DNA of 58,395 nt from the IMG/VR virus record IMGVR_UViG_3300022896_000001, positions 1 through 58,395 of that record; one strand, 5' to 3'. Below are positions 40,630 to 48,524 of the stretch, one piece after another. Below the pieces are notes generated by a model that had not been told where the DNA came from, ran no database searches, and was given only the letters and a program-made list of their open reading frames with translations. The DNA is from a virus. Numbering within the stretch: position 1 is the first letter of the stretch; every line of letters begins with the position of its first letter. The translations under genes and the position numbers were made by a program.

Positions 40630-41021
40630 CACGCCACCCTTCTTCGTCTGGCCAGTTGCAAAGCGAGCCGAGCCACGGACGTGTCGATGCCCAGGTGGTT
40701 GGCCAGGTGTTCGGCGGAGGTGGTCGACGGGAAGGAATCGGGGGGCGCCAAGAGCAGGGCGGTCTCCCTCAGGACCCTGGCCTCCTCCCAGGCGACCTCG
40801 TCAACGAAGCCCGGCCCGCGGCGCAGGTGTACCAATTCGTGCATTAATGCGGATGAAAAAAGGGGGAGATCCGCGTGTCGCGCGATGGTGATCGTGTTGC
40901 TCGGGTAGTGGATATGGCCGTGCCGCGAGGGCGGCAAATCCGCCTTCCGGACGCACAGTTCGGGGACGGCGTCCAGTGCCTCGTGGAGGGCTGCGATCAC
41001 TACTGCGTGGGCTGGGCTCAT
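40629..41021 (-). CDS. immA: ImmA/IrrE-family metallopeptidase
   Basis: 130 residues. HELVHL at residues 61-66 (HExxH) with a downstream acidic helix (VDEVAWEEARVLRE) that can give the third ligand. N-terminal part (VRKADLPPSRHGHIHYPSNTITIARHA) is typical of ImmA. In ICEBs1-like elements ImmA cleaves the repressor ImmR and triggers induction; the adjacent repressor gene supports that role. Confidence 0.88.
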   Translation of the reverse strand: MSPAHAVVIAALHEALDAVPELCVRKADLPPSRHGHIHYPSNTITIARHADLPLFSSALMHELVHLRRGPGFVDEVAWEEARVLRETALLLAPPDSFPSTTSAEHLANHLGIDTSVARLALQLARRRRVA

Positions 41022-41059
41022 AGAGTTACCTTGCGCCTATCCGGTATGGAATTTGACGC

Positions 41060-41075
41060 ATTCAGGCGCCTGAAT
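41060..41075. promoter_or_regulatory. 16-bp palindrome between immA and repressor genes
   Basis: ATTCAGGCGCCTGAAT is a perfect palindrome in the 97-bp gap upstream of the immA ATG. Probable operator for immA-int expression; no clear -35/-10 pair found. Confidence 0.5.
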
Positions 41076-41118
41076 CGGTTCCGCTTGACCCGGTCGGACC
41101 AATGGTGTCAATCGTCCG

Positions 41119-41541
41119 TCACGGACCGTCTGCACCATTTGGGGGATCTTCATCCCAGGACGCTTCGCTTACGCGGGCCCGACCGATAGGTGTCACCGTA
41201 GCTTGCGTTCGTGTCGGTGTCTGCGCGTTGATCAGTCTCAAAAATTCTCGACCCAGGGTCACGATGATGCGCCTTTGCTCTGGGCCCAGTGCAGCGAACT
41301 CGGGAGGGAGGACGAATGGCGGATCGGCTTCCTTAATGCCTGCCAGTCGGAAGAGCCGGTCGAGCGAGAGGCCGAGTTTCCCGGCGACCGTCTCCAGTGT
41401 GTCGGCTCCGGGTTCTGCGGTGCCGTCGAGCAGCCTCTTGGCTGTGGTGATCGGGACACCTGCGTGTCGTGCGAACGGCCGTGGGCCGCTGATCCCCCGC
41501 TCTCGGGCTACCTCGCTGAGGTAGTCACTCAGTGCACTCAC
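41119..41541 (-). CDS. XRE-family immunity repressor (CI/ImmR-like)
   Basis: 140 residues; GTG. N-terminal HTH (LSDYLSEVARERGISGPRPFARHAGVPITTAKRLLDG...AEPGADTLETVAGKLGLSLDRLFRLAG, about 5-70). Short C-terminal tail without a LexA-type peptidase, so inactivation would depend on ImmA. Divergent from the Cro-like gene across a 242-bp control region with operators. Confidence 0.88.
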   Translation of the reverse strand: MSALSDYLSEVARERGISGPRPFARHAGVPITTAKRLLDGTAEPGADTLETVAGKLGLSLDRLFRLAGIKEADPPFVLPPEFAALGPEQRRIIVTLGREFLRLINAQTPTRTQATVTPIGRARVSEASWDEDPPNGADGP

Positions 41542-41617
41542 AGGGTCACATCCTCACGCTGATGGGGTGTGGCTGTCTACGCCGCCGCAACGCCTACCGA
41601 GACGCTGTTTCGTTCAG

Positions 41618-41635
41618 ATTATGGACCAGCGGTCC
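41618..41635 (-). promoter_or_regulatory. candidate leftward promoter -10 with dyad GGACCAGCGGTCC
   Basis: The minus strand has CATAAT (41623-41618) next to the dyad GGACC-AGC-GGTCC (41623-41635). No good -35 at 17 bp; TTGCCT lies 22 bp upstream. Would drive the repressor gene. Confidence 0.35.
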
Positions 41636-41697
41636 ACCGCGCGTGAGGCAAGCGCAGGTCAGGCATGCACTAACCAGGTCCGCTGGCGGGTCATGTC

Positions 41698-41733
41698 GTA
41701 CCGCGTTTCGCTAAGGCTTGCGAAACGCGGTAC
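41698..41733. promoter_or_regulatory. large perfect inverted-repeat operator of the immunity region
   Basis: Arms GTACCGCGTTTCGC (41698-41711) and GCGAAACGCGGTAC (41720-41733), 14 bp each, 8-bp centre. The right arm overlaps the -35 and spacer of the rightward promoter, so a bound repressor would block it. Related half-sites occur at 41992-42029 and 48933-48970. Confidence 0.8.
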
Positions 41734-41746
41734 GGGCGCTTACTCT
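41718..41746 (+). promoter_or_regulatory. rightward lytic promoter (PR-like)
   Basis: TTGCGA (41718-41723), 17-bp spacer, TACTCT (41741-41746), 37 bp before the Cro-like GTG. Spacer covered by the operator arm. Confidence 0.7.
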
Positions 41747-41783
41747 TCACGGCGTAGCCCGAGTCGTTCAGGAAGGGGGCAGC

Positions 41784-42041
41784 GTGAAGCTCAAGGTGTC
41801 CGCAAACCTGGTGTTCTGCATGGAGGACCGCGGCATCGGCGTCCGCGAGCTCGCGGGCCGCGTCCCGTGCTCGCCCGGCACTATCAGCAAGCTGTGCAAC
41901 GGCCTTCAGATGTCCACGACCGAGCGCATCGCGAAAGCGATCGAGCGGGAGTTGCGCGTGAAGGACGAGGCGCTTTTTGTCATGGCCTCAACGTTCCGCG
42001 TTCCGGGCGAGGAAGCGGCACGCGGAACGGATGCGGCATGA
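41784..42041 (+). CDS. Cro-like XRE regulator
   Basis: 85 residues; GTG after AGGAAGGGGGCAGC. HTH residues about 15-60 (MEDRGIGVRELAGRVPCSPGTISKLCNGLQ). First gene after PR. Its C-terminal end is encoded by an inverted repeat (41992-42029) and reads TFRVPGEEAARGT, resembling the start of the 48872 product. Confidence 0.82.
   Translation: MKLKVSANLVFCMEDRGIGVRELAGRVPCSPGTISKLCNGLQMSTTERIAKAIERELRVKDEALFVMASTFRVPGEEAARGTDAA
41992..42029. repeat. 13-12-13 inverted repeat in the Cro-like gene
   Basis: Arms CGTTCCGCGTTCC (41992-42004) and GGCACGCGGAACG (42017-42029) pair with one mismatch around a 12-nt centre. The same arms and the same spacing recur at 48933-48970. Arm core GGAACGCGGAAC is 10/12 identical to GAAACGCGGTAC in the 41698 operator. 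Confidence 0.7.
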
Positions 42042-42262
42042 ACTGGCTCACGGTCAAAGACACCGCCAAGTACTCCGGTTGGTCGGTACGCACGATCGAG
42101 AGCGCGGTAGCCGACGGGTCACTCCATTCCCATCAGCGAGTTCAGCGCGGCAAGCGACGACTGGCCGAATCGGCTGTGGACGCCTGGATACGCGGCGAAA
42201 ACGAGCAGGCACAGGAGCGCGCGTGCGGATGCGCTGGCTTGAGGGCGGTCCGCTCGGCCTGA
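42038..42262 (+). CDS. xis: excisionase-like MerR/HTH_17 protein
   Basis: 74 residues; ATG overlapping the Cro-like stop (ATGA). NWLTVKDTAKYSGWSVRTIESAVADGSLHSHQRVQRGKRRLAESAVDAWI is the HTH_17/excisionase fold. Next to the immunity switch and near int; likely Xis. Confidence 0.8.
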   Translation: MNWLTVKDTAKYSGWSVRTIESAVADGSLHSHQRVQRGKRRLAESAVDAWIRGENEQAQERACGCAGLRAVRSA

Positions 42263-42346
42263 AAACGAAGAAGTCGCCTGCGTGCCGTGGCCGCGGCACT
42301 GCAGACGACTCCATCTCACAGCTTTAACCGCAAAGGAAGCTACTCA

Positions 42347-43255
42347 ATGTCACAGCATGGTCTCACAGAGTCGGACCCGTTGGCCAACCAGAACCCACCG
42401 GCCCCCGATGACGCCCCAGATCTCGGCACGGATCTGGGTAGAAAGCTGAACGCGCTGGCCATCAAGGCCGCCGTGGCACGGCGGAGCAAGGCTCGCGCTA
42501 TCGAGGCGGAGCGGGTGGCGACGGCTGCGGTCGTGGCGGCGTACGGCGCGGAAGGACGAAAGCAGGCCGCTGACCCATCCGGGTCGGGTCGGGTCATCTC
42601 GCAGGTCACCGTGGACAAGGCGGGCTACAAGGCCACGGTCACCGACCCGAAGGAGGTCGAGCAGTGGGTGCGAAAGAAGTACCCCGAGAAGTTGCAGAAG
42701 AAGACGCGCATCGTTCCCGGCCAAGAAGAGGCCGTCATCCTCGCGCTCCGCCAGTACGCGGGGTTCCTGCTCGAGGAGTACGAGGACATCCCTGACTACG
42801 TCATCAGCGGGCTGCTGTCGAAGTGCGAGCAGGCACACAAGCCGATGGGGTGGGGCGGCGAGATCGACGACGACGCCCCGCCCGGCATCAAGGTGGAACC
42901 GCGCTCGCTCGGGGTGACCATCACCTACCGGGACGCGGACCTGATCGACGACCTGATTAAGCGGGGCGTTATCGACCACGAGGGCAACGTCCTCGCCCGC
43001 GACAGTCGACCCCGTCAGTGGGGTCCGGGTGACGAGCCGCCCGCTGGCGTCGACGTCGTCCACAACCCAAACGCGACCGGCAAGTCGGACCTGTCGTTAG
43101 CACTGCGCGGTCCGAACGGCCTGTGGGCTTGGTGCTGGAGCACCGACGAAGTGGATCCGCCGTACTCCCAGACGTGGGACCAGTTGTTCTACGACACCAC
43201 TGACGGGCCGCTGGTCGAGGGCAAGCCTGCCTTTCTCACTGCCGGTGGTGCGTGA
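42347..43255 (+). CDS. hypothetical phage protein upstream of RecA-like gene
   Basis: 302 residues; ATG after AAAGGAAGCTACTCA. Helical N-terminus (RSKARAIEAERVATAAVVAAYG), central AGYKATVTDPKEVEQWVRKKYPEKLQKKTRIVPGQEE, and C-terminal regions without known motifs. Co-transcribed with the RecA-like gene (TGATG overlap), so a recombination or replication role is plausible. Function not recognised. Confidence 0.7.
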   Translation: MSQHGLTESDPLANQNPPAPDDAPDLGTDLGRKLNALAIKAAVARRSKARAIEAERVATAAVVAAYGAEGRKQAADPSGSGRVISQVTVDKAGYKATVTDPKEVEQWVRKKYPEKLQKKTRIVPGQEEAVILALRQYAGFLLEEYEDIPDYVISGLLSKCEQAHKPMGWGGEIDDDAPPGIKVEPRSLGVTITYRDADLIDDLIKRGVIDHEGNVLARDSRPRQWGPGDEPPAGVDVVHNPNATGKSDLSLALRGPNGLWAWCWSTDEVDPPYSQTWDQLFYDTTDGPLVEGKPAFLTAGGA

Positions 43256-44418
43256 TGGCCGAGCTGAGAACCCGCCGCCCCACGGGCGAGCCGACGTGGA
43301 CGCGTGTGCTGCTTTCCGGGCTGGACGGCACCGACGCGCCGTGGATGGGCGCGGAGCTGTCCGCTGACGAGCGGCTCGCCGCCACGTACTGGCTCCAGGT
43401 CGGCGGCGATGGGGCGGACCTCTACGCGGCCGCGCCCGGGGCCTCCTACGAGATCCTCGTGCACGACGGCACGTGGGTGGGGATCTGCGAGCAGCTTGCC
43501 GCCGCGCTGGCCGTCGCGACGGAGGCCGGGGTGGCAAGCGCCTTGGTCGTCAACGGGATGAGCGCGCTGTGGGCGATGCTCCAGGACGTCATCGACCGTC
43601 GCGCCCGGCGCCGGGAAGGCAACGCGCTGATATCGCGAGGCCTGGACCCGAGCGCGGCGTACTCCTCGGAGATCGAGGTGCCGCTGCTGGGCGACCAGTG
43701 GTCGTTGGTGAACCGCCGACACGACTCGTTCATGGAGATGGTCGACGCCTGGCCCGGCCCGGTGGTGCTCATCGCGCGGGACAAGGTGACTGCGGACGGC
43801 CGCCGGTACACCAAGGCGCACGAGTCGATCAGCGAGCACTGCACGGCATGGGTCCGGCTCACCCCTGAGCAGGACCCGGAGATCGTCAAGCTGAACACCG
43901 CGCTTTACCGGTACGCCGACAAGGACACGCGCGCCCGGCTGCGCGGCGAGTTCAGCCTGCCGCGGCTGATCTGGGAGTGGTCGGGGTGCACGGTGGACAC
44001 CCGCGCTCCGGACGTGGTGGCGTTGGACGGGGACCAGGTGCTGCCCGGCGAGCAGGCTCCGCCGCGGGTAGCGCTGCCCAGTGAGCCGAAGCGCACCCGG
44101 CGGACCGCCGCCACGCCGCCGCCCGGCGATGCCTCGGCACCAGCGGCCGACGCGACCCAAGGCGCGCGGGCGGTGGCTGATCTCGTGCAGGAGTTGCTGG
44201 AGCTGGACGACCGCGGACGCACTACCGAGGTGTGGAACCGGACGACCCTGTTCGACGCGGTGCGGGAGTCCGCCGACGTGTCCGGGCTGCTGCGCGATGT
44301 CGAGCTGGAGCGGCTCGGTGCGCCGAAGCCGTACCCGTTGCGGCAGTTCGGGACCGATGCCTGCCAGTTGGTGATGAAGACCGGCCAGGCCCTGCGTCCC
44401 GCGCTGGTGGAGTCATGA
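43255..44418 (+). CDS. RecA/Sak4-like phage protein with degenerate Walker A
   Basis: 387 residues; ATG overlapping the previous TGA. Layout fits actinophage RecA-like NTPases: VLLSGLDGTDAPW where the P-loop should be (residues 18-30), GADLYAAAPGASYEILVHDGTW, a Walker-B-like ALVVNGMSALW and VVLIARDK. The P-loop lacks the GKT/S of active enzymes, so ATP binding may be lost. C-terminal acidic/Pro-rich linker and helical end. Probably single-strand annealing or recombination. Confidence 0.68.
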   Translation: MAELRTRRPTGEPTWTRVLLSGLDGTDAPWMGAELSADERLAATYWLQVGGDGADLYAAAPGASYEILVHDGTWVGICEQLAAALAVATEAGVASALVVNGMSALWAMLQDVIDRRARRREGNALISRGLDPSAAYSSEIEVPLLGDQWSLVNRRHDSFMEMVDAWPGPVVLIARDKVTADGRRYTKAHESISEHCTAWVRLTPEQDPEIVKLNTALYRYADKDTRARLRGEFSLPRLIWEWSGCTVDTRAPDVVALDGDQVLPGEQAPPRVALPSEPKRTRRTAATPPPGDASAPAADATQGARAVADLVQELLELDDRGRTTEVWNRTTLFDAVRESADVSGLLRDVELERLGAPKPYPLRQFGTDACQLVMKTGQALRPALVES

Positions 44419-44675
44419 GCGGGCGGCACGTCGCGTGCTGCGACGACCACAAGGCCATCGGGTGCTGCGGGGCCGACTGTTCCCCGTGCTGCCTGTCGTG
44501 CCCGTCCTGCCCTGTCGTGGCCGGGCTGACTGCGACGGACCGGGAAGCGCTCGGCGAACTGTGCGGGCTGTACGCGGGAGCCCAGCCCGGTGTGCGGGTT
44601 CGGGTAGCGCGGTCGCCGTGGACGGTGAGCGAGGCCGGTCCTGGGTGGGCTCGACTCGCCGGGGTGTTGCTGTGA
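44415..44675 (+). CDS. Cys-rich hypothetical protein
   Basis: 86 residues; ATGA overlap. The first 35 residues hold ten Cys (HVACCDDHKAIGCCGADCSPCCLSCPSC), suggesting zinc or Fe-S binding. Second half ordinary. Function unknown. Confidence 0.65.
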   Translation: MSGRHVACCDDHKAIGCCGADCSPCCLSCPSCPVVAGLTATDREALGELCGLYAGAQPGVRVRVARSPWTVSEAGPGWARLAGVLL

Positions 44676-45160
44676 AGCGCACCCCGCTGAAGCGGAAGAC
44701 CTCGCTGACGCGCACCGCGTTCCCCTCCCGAGGGAAGCCGCTCCCGCAGCGCGCGGCACCGCTCAAGGCGAAGCGGCCCAAGAAGGCGGCCACGGCGGTC
44801 GAGCAGCCGGACGGCGTCGGTGAGCGCGTCGCGAAGGACCGGGCCCGGAGGCGCGCGGTCGGCCTGTGTGAGATCCGGCTGGTCGGGTGCTTCGGCCGTG
44901 GCAAGGACTTCCACCATCGCCTGCTCAGCGGGCAGGGCGGGCTGTGGCAGGCCAGCAACGGCTTGTTCCTGTGCCGCTGGTGCCACGAAGCCGTGACGAA
45001 CACGCGCGGCAACCGGGCGCTGTACGAGGCGAACGGCTGGCTGATCCGGGCCAACACCGTGCCCGCGATCGTTCCCGCCACCGTGCCGGTGCTGCTGTGG
45101 AACGACACGCGGGTGCTGCTCGACGACGTCGGCGACTACCTGCCGGTGCGCGCGGGATGA
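44672..45160 (+). CDS. HNH/NinG-like nuclease
   Basis: 162 residues, GTG. Basic N-terminus, then CEIRLVGCFGRGKDFHHRLLSG ... ASNGLFLCRWCHEAVTNTRGNRALYEANGW, an HNH-type zinc fold with HH and C..CH positions. Such proteins cut branched DNA in phage recombination. Lies between the RecA-like and initiator genes. Confidence 0.75.
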   Translation: MKRTPLKRKTSLTRTAFPSRGKPLPQRAAPLKAKRPKKAATAVEQPDGVGERVAKDRARRRAVGLCEIRLVGCFGRGKDFHHRLLSGQGGLWQASNGLFLCRWCHEAVTNTRGNRALYEANGWLIRANTVPAIVPATVPVLLWNDTRVLLDDVGDYLPVRAG

Positions 45161-45423
45161 GCCGCCGACGCTCGATGCCCGCGGCCGTCGCCCCGGCGGC
45201 CGCGCGGTCGGACTGGCGGCTGTGGCGGGCGTGCTGGGAAGGCCGTGAACCGGCCGATGCGCTGCCTACTCAGGACCGCGAGGACCTGGTGTGGCAGCTG
45301 CACCAGCGCGGGTGGTCCGACGAGCAGATCGCCGACCACACACGGATGACCGAGTACACGACCGCCCGTATCCGCGCCCGGCTCGGACTCGCCGAGCACG
45401 GGCCTGCCGCTGCCGCTAGCTAG
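45157..45423 (+). CDS. HTH protein
   Basis: 88 residues; ATGA overlap. QLHQRGWSDEQIADHTRMTEYTTARIRARLGL looks like a sigma-70 region 4/resolvase-type HTH. Directly upstream of the initiator; possibly a regulator of early genes. Confidence 0.65.
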   Translation: MSRRRSMPAAVAPAAARSDWRLWRACWEGREPADALPTQDREDLVWQLHQRGWSDEQIADHTRMTEYTTARIRARLGLAEHGPAAAAS

Positions 45424-45457
45424 GCCGCTGAATCAACGACAGAAGGAGGTGAACAGC

Positions 45458-46216
45458 GTGAGCCACCAGGCCGTCACGTGGGCGCTTTACGAGTCGCCCA
45501 TGCTGCTCACCGCGGCTGGCAAGCCGGACACCACTGCGCGGTTCGTGCTCGTGGTGTACGCGGAGCGCGCGGACAAGGACGGCTGCAACGCGTACCCCGG
45601 CCCCGCTTACGTCAAGTTCGCCACTGGCTTGGACGTGCGGACGGTCGAGCGCGCGGTGCGACGCCTGGAGGACGCGGCCCTGTTGATCCGCGATGGGCTG
45701 ACCGCGAAGGGCGCTGTGCGATGGCGGCTGGATCTCACTGTGAAGCGTCCAGCAAGCGACTGGGCCGAGATCGAAGCGGCTCAGGCAGCGGAGCGGGAAG
45801 CGACTGCGGAGCGGGTTCGGAGGCATCGCACGAAGGCCTCTGTAACGGACGCAGAATCCGTTACAGGCTCAGCGGTAACGGATTCTGCGTCCGTACGTAA
45901 CGGACGCAGAATCCGTTCTGTAACGGACGCAGCGCCGGGGGAACCACCAGAGGAACCACCAGGTGAACCGTTCGGGGGCACGCTGCCCCCGGACCCCCTG
46001 CGCACCGACGCGCCGCAAGCGGCTTGTCGGACCGATCTGGAACCGGAACCTGAGCGATCCAAGACGACCTCTACGGGACTCGATCGGGAAAGTCCGGTAC
46101 CCAGCGCGCGAGCGCGCTGCGCCGCGCACCCGCTGCTCGCGGCCGGGCGTGGCCCGGACGGCAAGCCCCTCTGCACGTTCTGCCGTCGGGTCGAGCAACT
46201 GGCGGCGGCGTCATGA
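45458..46216 (+). CDS. lambda O-like replication initiator
   Basis: 252 residues; GTG at 45458 chosen because AGAAGGAGGTGA is at ideal distance (GTG at 45449 lies in that SD). Winged-helix N-terminus (VVYAERADKDGCNAYPGPAYVKFATGLDVRTVERAVRRLEDAALL, about 25-80), a charged linker, then a repeat-coded stretch (SVTDAES..., about 128-158), a Pro/Glu linker and a C-terminal zinc-type CAAHPLLAAGRG ... CTFCRRV. The middle of the gene carries four iterons, the arrangement of the lambda origin inside gene O. Probably binds these and recruits a host helicase. Confidence 0.8.
   Translation: MSHQAVTWALYESPMLLTAAGKPDTTARFVLVVYAERADKDGCNAYPGPAYVKFATGLDVRTVERAVRRLEDAALLIRDGLTAKGAVRWRLDLTVKRPASDWAEIEAAQAAEREATAERVRRHRTKASVTDAESVTGSAVTDSASVRNGRRIRSVTDAAPGEPPEEPPGEPFGGTLPPDPLRTDAPQAACRTDLEPEPERSKTTSTGLDRESPVPSARARCAAHPLLAAGRGPDGKPLCTFCRRVEQLAAAS
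45842..45932. other. ori: iteron array, probable replication origin
   Basis: Core AACGGACGCAGAATCCGTT (19 bp, dyad AACGGA/TCCGTT) occurs direct at 45842-45864 (with flanks), inverted at 45875-45896, direct at 45897-45917, and as a partial direct copy at 45920-45932. GGAACCACCAG direct repeats (about 45940-45965) and a hairpin (45973-45991) follow. Four dyad iterons inside the initiator gene match the lambda origin layout. No clearly AT-rich unwinding element is visible. Confidence 0.75.
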
Positions 46217-46521
46217 CCGAGCACTTGGCGACCGTCCGACCGCTGCGCCCACGGAGGTGCTCCGACATGCCCGACCGCTACGGCGACGACCCGACCGCAC
46301 CGGACCCGGCCGAACACCGGTGCTTCAACGGCTGGCTCAACGACCGCCTCACCGCCGACAACCCTCGGCCCTGCCCGGTGTGCAAGCCCGATCGCACGCC
46401 TGCCGCGCGGCGGGCATACCTCCGGCGGCTGCTCGGCAAGCCGAACCCCGCGCCGGAACCGGCAGCGGCATCCGAGCTGGAGCCACTCGACTGGTCCGGC
46501 CGCCGCACCCGCCGAACCTGA
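46213..46521 (+). CDS. hypothetical 102-residue zinc-site protein
   Basis: ATG overlaps the initiator TGA. Contains HRCFNGWLNDRLTADNPRPCPVCKPDRTP (possible zinc site) and a helical end (AARRAYLRRLLGK). It occupies the place of a helicase loader but has no ATPase motif. Confidence 0.65.
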   Translation: MTEHLATVRPLRPRRCSDMPDRYGDDPTAPDPAEHRCFNGWLNDRLTADNPRPCPVCKPDRTPAARRAYLRRLLGKPNPAPEPAAASELEPLDWSGRRTRRT

Positions 46522-46591
46522 CCGCCCTGCACATCCATGACACCGCCGTCCGGCCGCCCAGGGTGGCCCAGGAAGCCACGAAAGGAATCCG

Positions 46592-47122
46592 ATGACCTTC
46601 GCTGTACCCCGGCCCGACTCGGATCGTCCAGAGCCCGCCACGGTTCAGGTTGCTGAAGCCAACGCCGCACTCCGCGCGCTCGCCCGGCAGCGCCCCAGCA
46701 CACGCACGCACTCCTGGATCCCTGTCCCCGACGACCGCGTCGAGTGGTCTTCGGCAGAGGGCGTGTGGAAGCCCGCAGTGGTCGAGCGGGTCACGATCTC
46801 CCGCGCGGACACGGTGGCGCGGATCGTGCTGGACGAGAACGGGCGCCTGCTCGTGGCAGGGCTGGAGCACCTCCGGCCGTCGCCCACCGCGCCGGCCACC
46901 CACGCCGCTGAGGAGAACCCCCGAGTGAACGACACCAGCACAAGCCTCGTGGACGCCGTCGCGGCAGCGGCCCCGACGCTCACCAAGCGCGAGGCCCGAG
47001 ACGCCACCGCCGCGCTGCTCCGGAAGCTGTCCGAGTTCATGGACGAGGACGAGTCCGACGAGGGCTGGCCCGAGGCTGACGACCTGCTCATGCTGGCCGA
47101 CGACATCGAGGCCCGGGCATGA
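46592..47122 (+). CDS. hypothetical 176-residue protein
   Basis: ATG after GAAAGGAATCCG. N-terminal domain with WIPVPDDRVEWSSAEGVWKPAVVERVTI (a small SH3-like barrel pattern) and C-terminal helical domain. An internal GTG at 46925 has its own SD (GAGGAG), so the C-terminal part might be made alone. Function unknown. Confidence 0.68.
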   Translation: MTFAVPRPDSDRPEPATVQVAEANAALRALARQRPSTRTHSWIPVPDDRVEWSSAEGVWKPAVVERVTISRADTVARIVLDENGRLLVAGLEHLRPSPTAPATHAAEENPRVNDTSTSLVDAVAAAAPTLTKREARDATAALLRKLSEFMDEDESDEGWPEADDLLMLADDIEARA

Positions 47123-47439
47123 GCGCGGGCGCCTTCGGGCGGTTCCTGAGAGCCGGGCAGGGAGGGCTGATCGCGGCCGCCGCGGTGCTGTACGGCTCGG
47201 TGGGCTGGGCCGGTCGGCTCGGCGGACGTGACCAGCACGCCACCGTGGCCGACCCTGACGGCTACACCCCAGGCGGCGATGACTGGGCTACCGACAACCC
47301 CGCCACCCACGTGCCAGCAGAGGACGAGTGGTTCCCGGTGGGCCGGCCGATCGACCCGGCTCGCCGAGCTGGCGACGCGGCACCGCAGCCGCAGCCACGC
47401 GCGCCGTGGTGGCGCAGGCTCCTCGGCAGGCTCCGGTGA
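47119..47439 (+). CDS. hypothetical 106-residue protein
   Basis: ATGA overlap. Short hydrophobic N-terminus (GGLIAAAAVLYGSVGWAG), acidic middle, basic end (PWWRRLLGRLR). May be membrane-associated. Unknown. Confidence 0.6.
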   Translation: MSAGAFGRFLRAGQGGLIAAAAVLYGSVGWAGRLGGRDQHATVADPDGYTPGGDDWATDNPATHVPAEDEWFPVGRPIDPARRAGDAAPQPQPRAPWWRRLLGRLR

Positions 47440-47714
47440 CCACCGCCGTGACGATCCCGGCCTGGCTCGCGTGCCTCGTCATCCTCTTCGCCACCTTCGG
47501 CGCGTACGCCGTGCTCTTCCTTCTGCAGCAGGCCATCGAGTCCTTCAGGGAGTTCATGGCTGCTCGTCGTGACTACTACCGCCTGGAGGCGAAGAAGATG
47601 ACCAGCCCAGCGGACCCGCCGCCCGAGCCCGCCCCGGTCGGTAGCCCCGAAGGAGCCGACCGGCTGCGCGCCGCGATGGATGACCACGATGCCGACACCC
47701 GCGAGGAGAACTGA
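47436..47714 (+). CDS. small membrane protein
   Basis: 92 residues, GTG. One membrane helix (IPAWLACLVILFATFGAYAVLFLL) followed by a helical cytoplasmic tail. Unknown role. Confidence 0.65.
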   Translation: MTTAVTIPAWLACLVILFATFGAYAVLFLLQQAIESFREFMAARRDYYRLEAKKMTSPADPPPEPAPVGSPEGADRLRAAMDDHDADTREEN

Positions 47715-48472
47715 TGTCCGTCCGGATGCTCACCAAGGACCTGCTGGCCTTGCTCGACGACCTCATGCTCACCGCTCAGGCCGAGCCTGGCGGCGCGGGC
47801 TACGCCGGGATGCTCTTGCACACCAGCCGCGTCAACGAGGGCGACGACCCCGGCGCCGCGAAGAACTGCCTCGTCGGCACCTCCACCAACGGCGAGATCA
47901 TCGGCCACACCTGGACCGAGGCAGGCGGACACCTCCCCGCCACCCTGCTCCCCGTCCGCTACGTCACCCCGCTCCGCCTGGCCCTCGGGAAGCTCTTCAA
48001 CAAGGACACCAAGGAAACCCACGTCACCGACATCCGACGCGAGGGCGACCACATCGTCATCGCGGAAGACCCGGACCTGTTCGGCGGAGGCTGGTCCCAG
48101 CAGTTCGCCTACGGCGACCTCGACCACTGGCCGCGCAGCGTCTTCCCCCTGCTTGCGCAGATCAACCTCGTCGCGCCCACCACCCTGCGCCCGGTCGAGA
48201 ACCGCACCGACTTCCCCGCACGCCGACTCGCCCCGTTCGTCACCATCGCCGGACGCCGCAGCGGCGAGCTGTCCTTGTACCGCTGCCACCAGTCGCTGAA
48301 CGTGCACGTCCAGGTCGGCTGGCAGTACCGCGGCCTGCTCGTCCCGTCGACCGGTTGGAACGACAGCTCGGGGGAGGGTGGCTCACCGGACTGCGGGGTG
48401 TACGCCGCGGACCTCCCGGCAATCGTGACGGCAGAGGACACGTCGAGAAAGCCTGAGCCAGCACCGGCATAA
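47714..48472 (+). CDS. conserved phage protein, possible sliding-clamp-like fold
   Basis: 252 residues; ATG overlapping the previous stop. Patterns LTKDLLALLDDLMLTA, YAGMLLHTSRV, CLVGTSTNGEIIGHTW, IVIAEDPDLFGGGW and WYRGLLVPSTGW-like endings recur in actinophage proteins of unknown function. The repeated beta-alpha layout might be a clamp, but I cannot show it. Ends the operon at a terminator. Confidence 0.7.
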   Translation: MSVRMLTKDLLALLDDLMLTAQAEPGGAGYAGMLLHTSRVNEGDDPGAAKNCLVGTSTNGEIIGHTWTEAGGHLPATLLPVRYVTPLRLALGKLFNKDTKETHVTDIRREGDHIVIAEDPDLFGGGWSQQFAYGDLDHWPRSVFPLLAQINLVAPTTLRPVENRTDFPARRLAPFVTIAGRRSGELSLYRCHQSLNVHVQVGWQYRGLLVPSTGWNDSSGEGGSPDCGVYAADLPAIVTAEDTSRKPEPAPA

Positions 48473-48475
48473 CGA

Positions 48476-48509
48476 AGCGGCCCCCATCCCTGCCGGGGTG
48501 GGGGCCGCT
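48476..48509. terminator. bidirectional terminator
   Basis: 15-bp stem with one G-U type mismatch (48476-48490 / 48495-48509), TGCC loop, between convergent genes ending at 48472 and 48525. Confidence 0.85.
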
Positions 48510-48524
48510 CGGGTGTGGGCGGGG

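Noticed and set aside
45842-45991. Transposon end or terminator
   Set aside because: Repeats are iteron-like, inside a gene, and no transposase or target duplication is present.
46213-46521. Helicase loader (lambda P or DnaC type)
   Set aside because: Position is right, but the 102-residue product has no AAA+ or other loader motif.
47714-48472. Confident call as DNA polymerase sliding clamp
   Set aside because: Only a loose beta-alpha pattern; no motif that I can verify without a structure or profile search.
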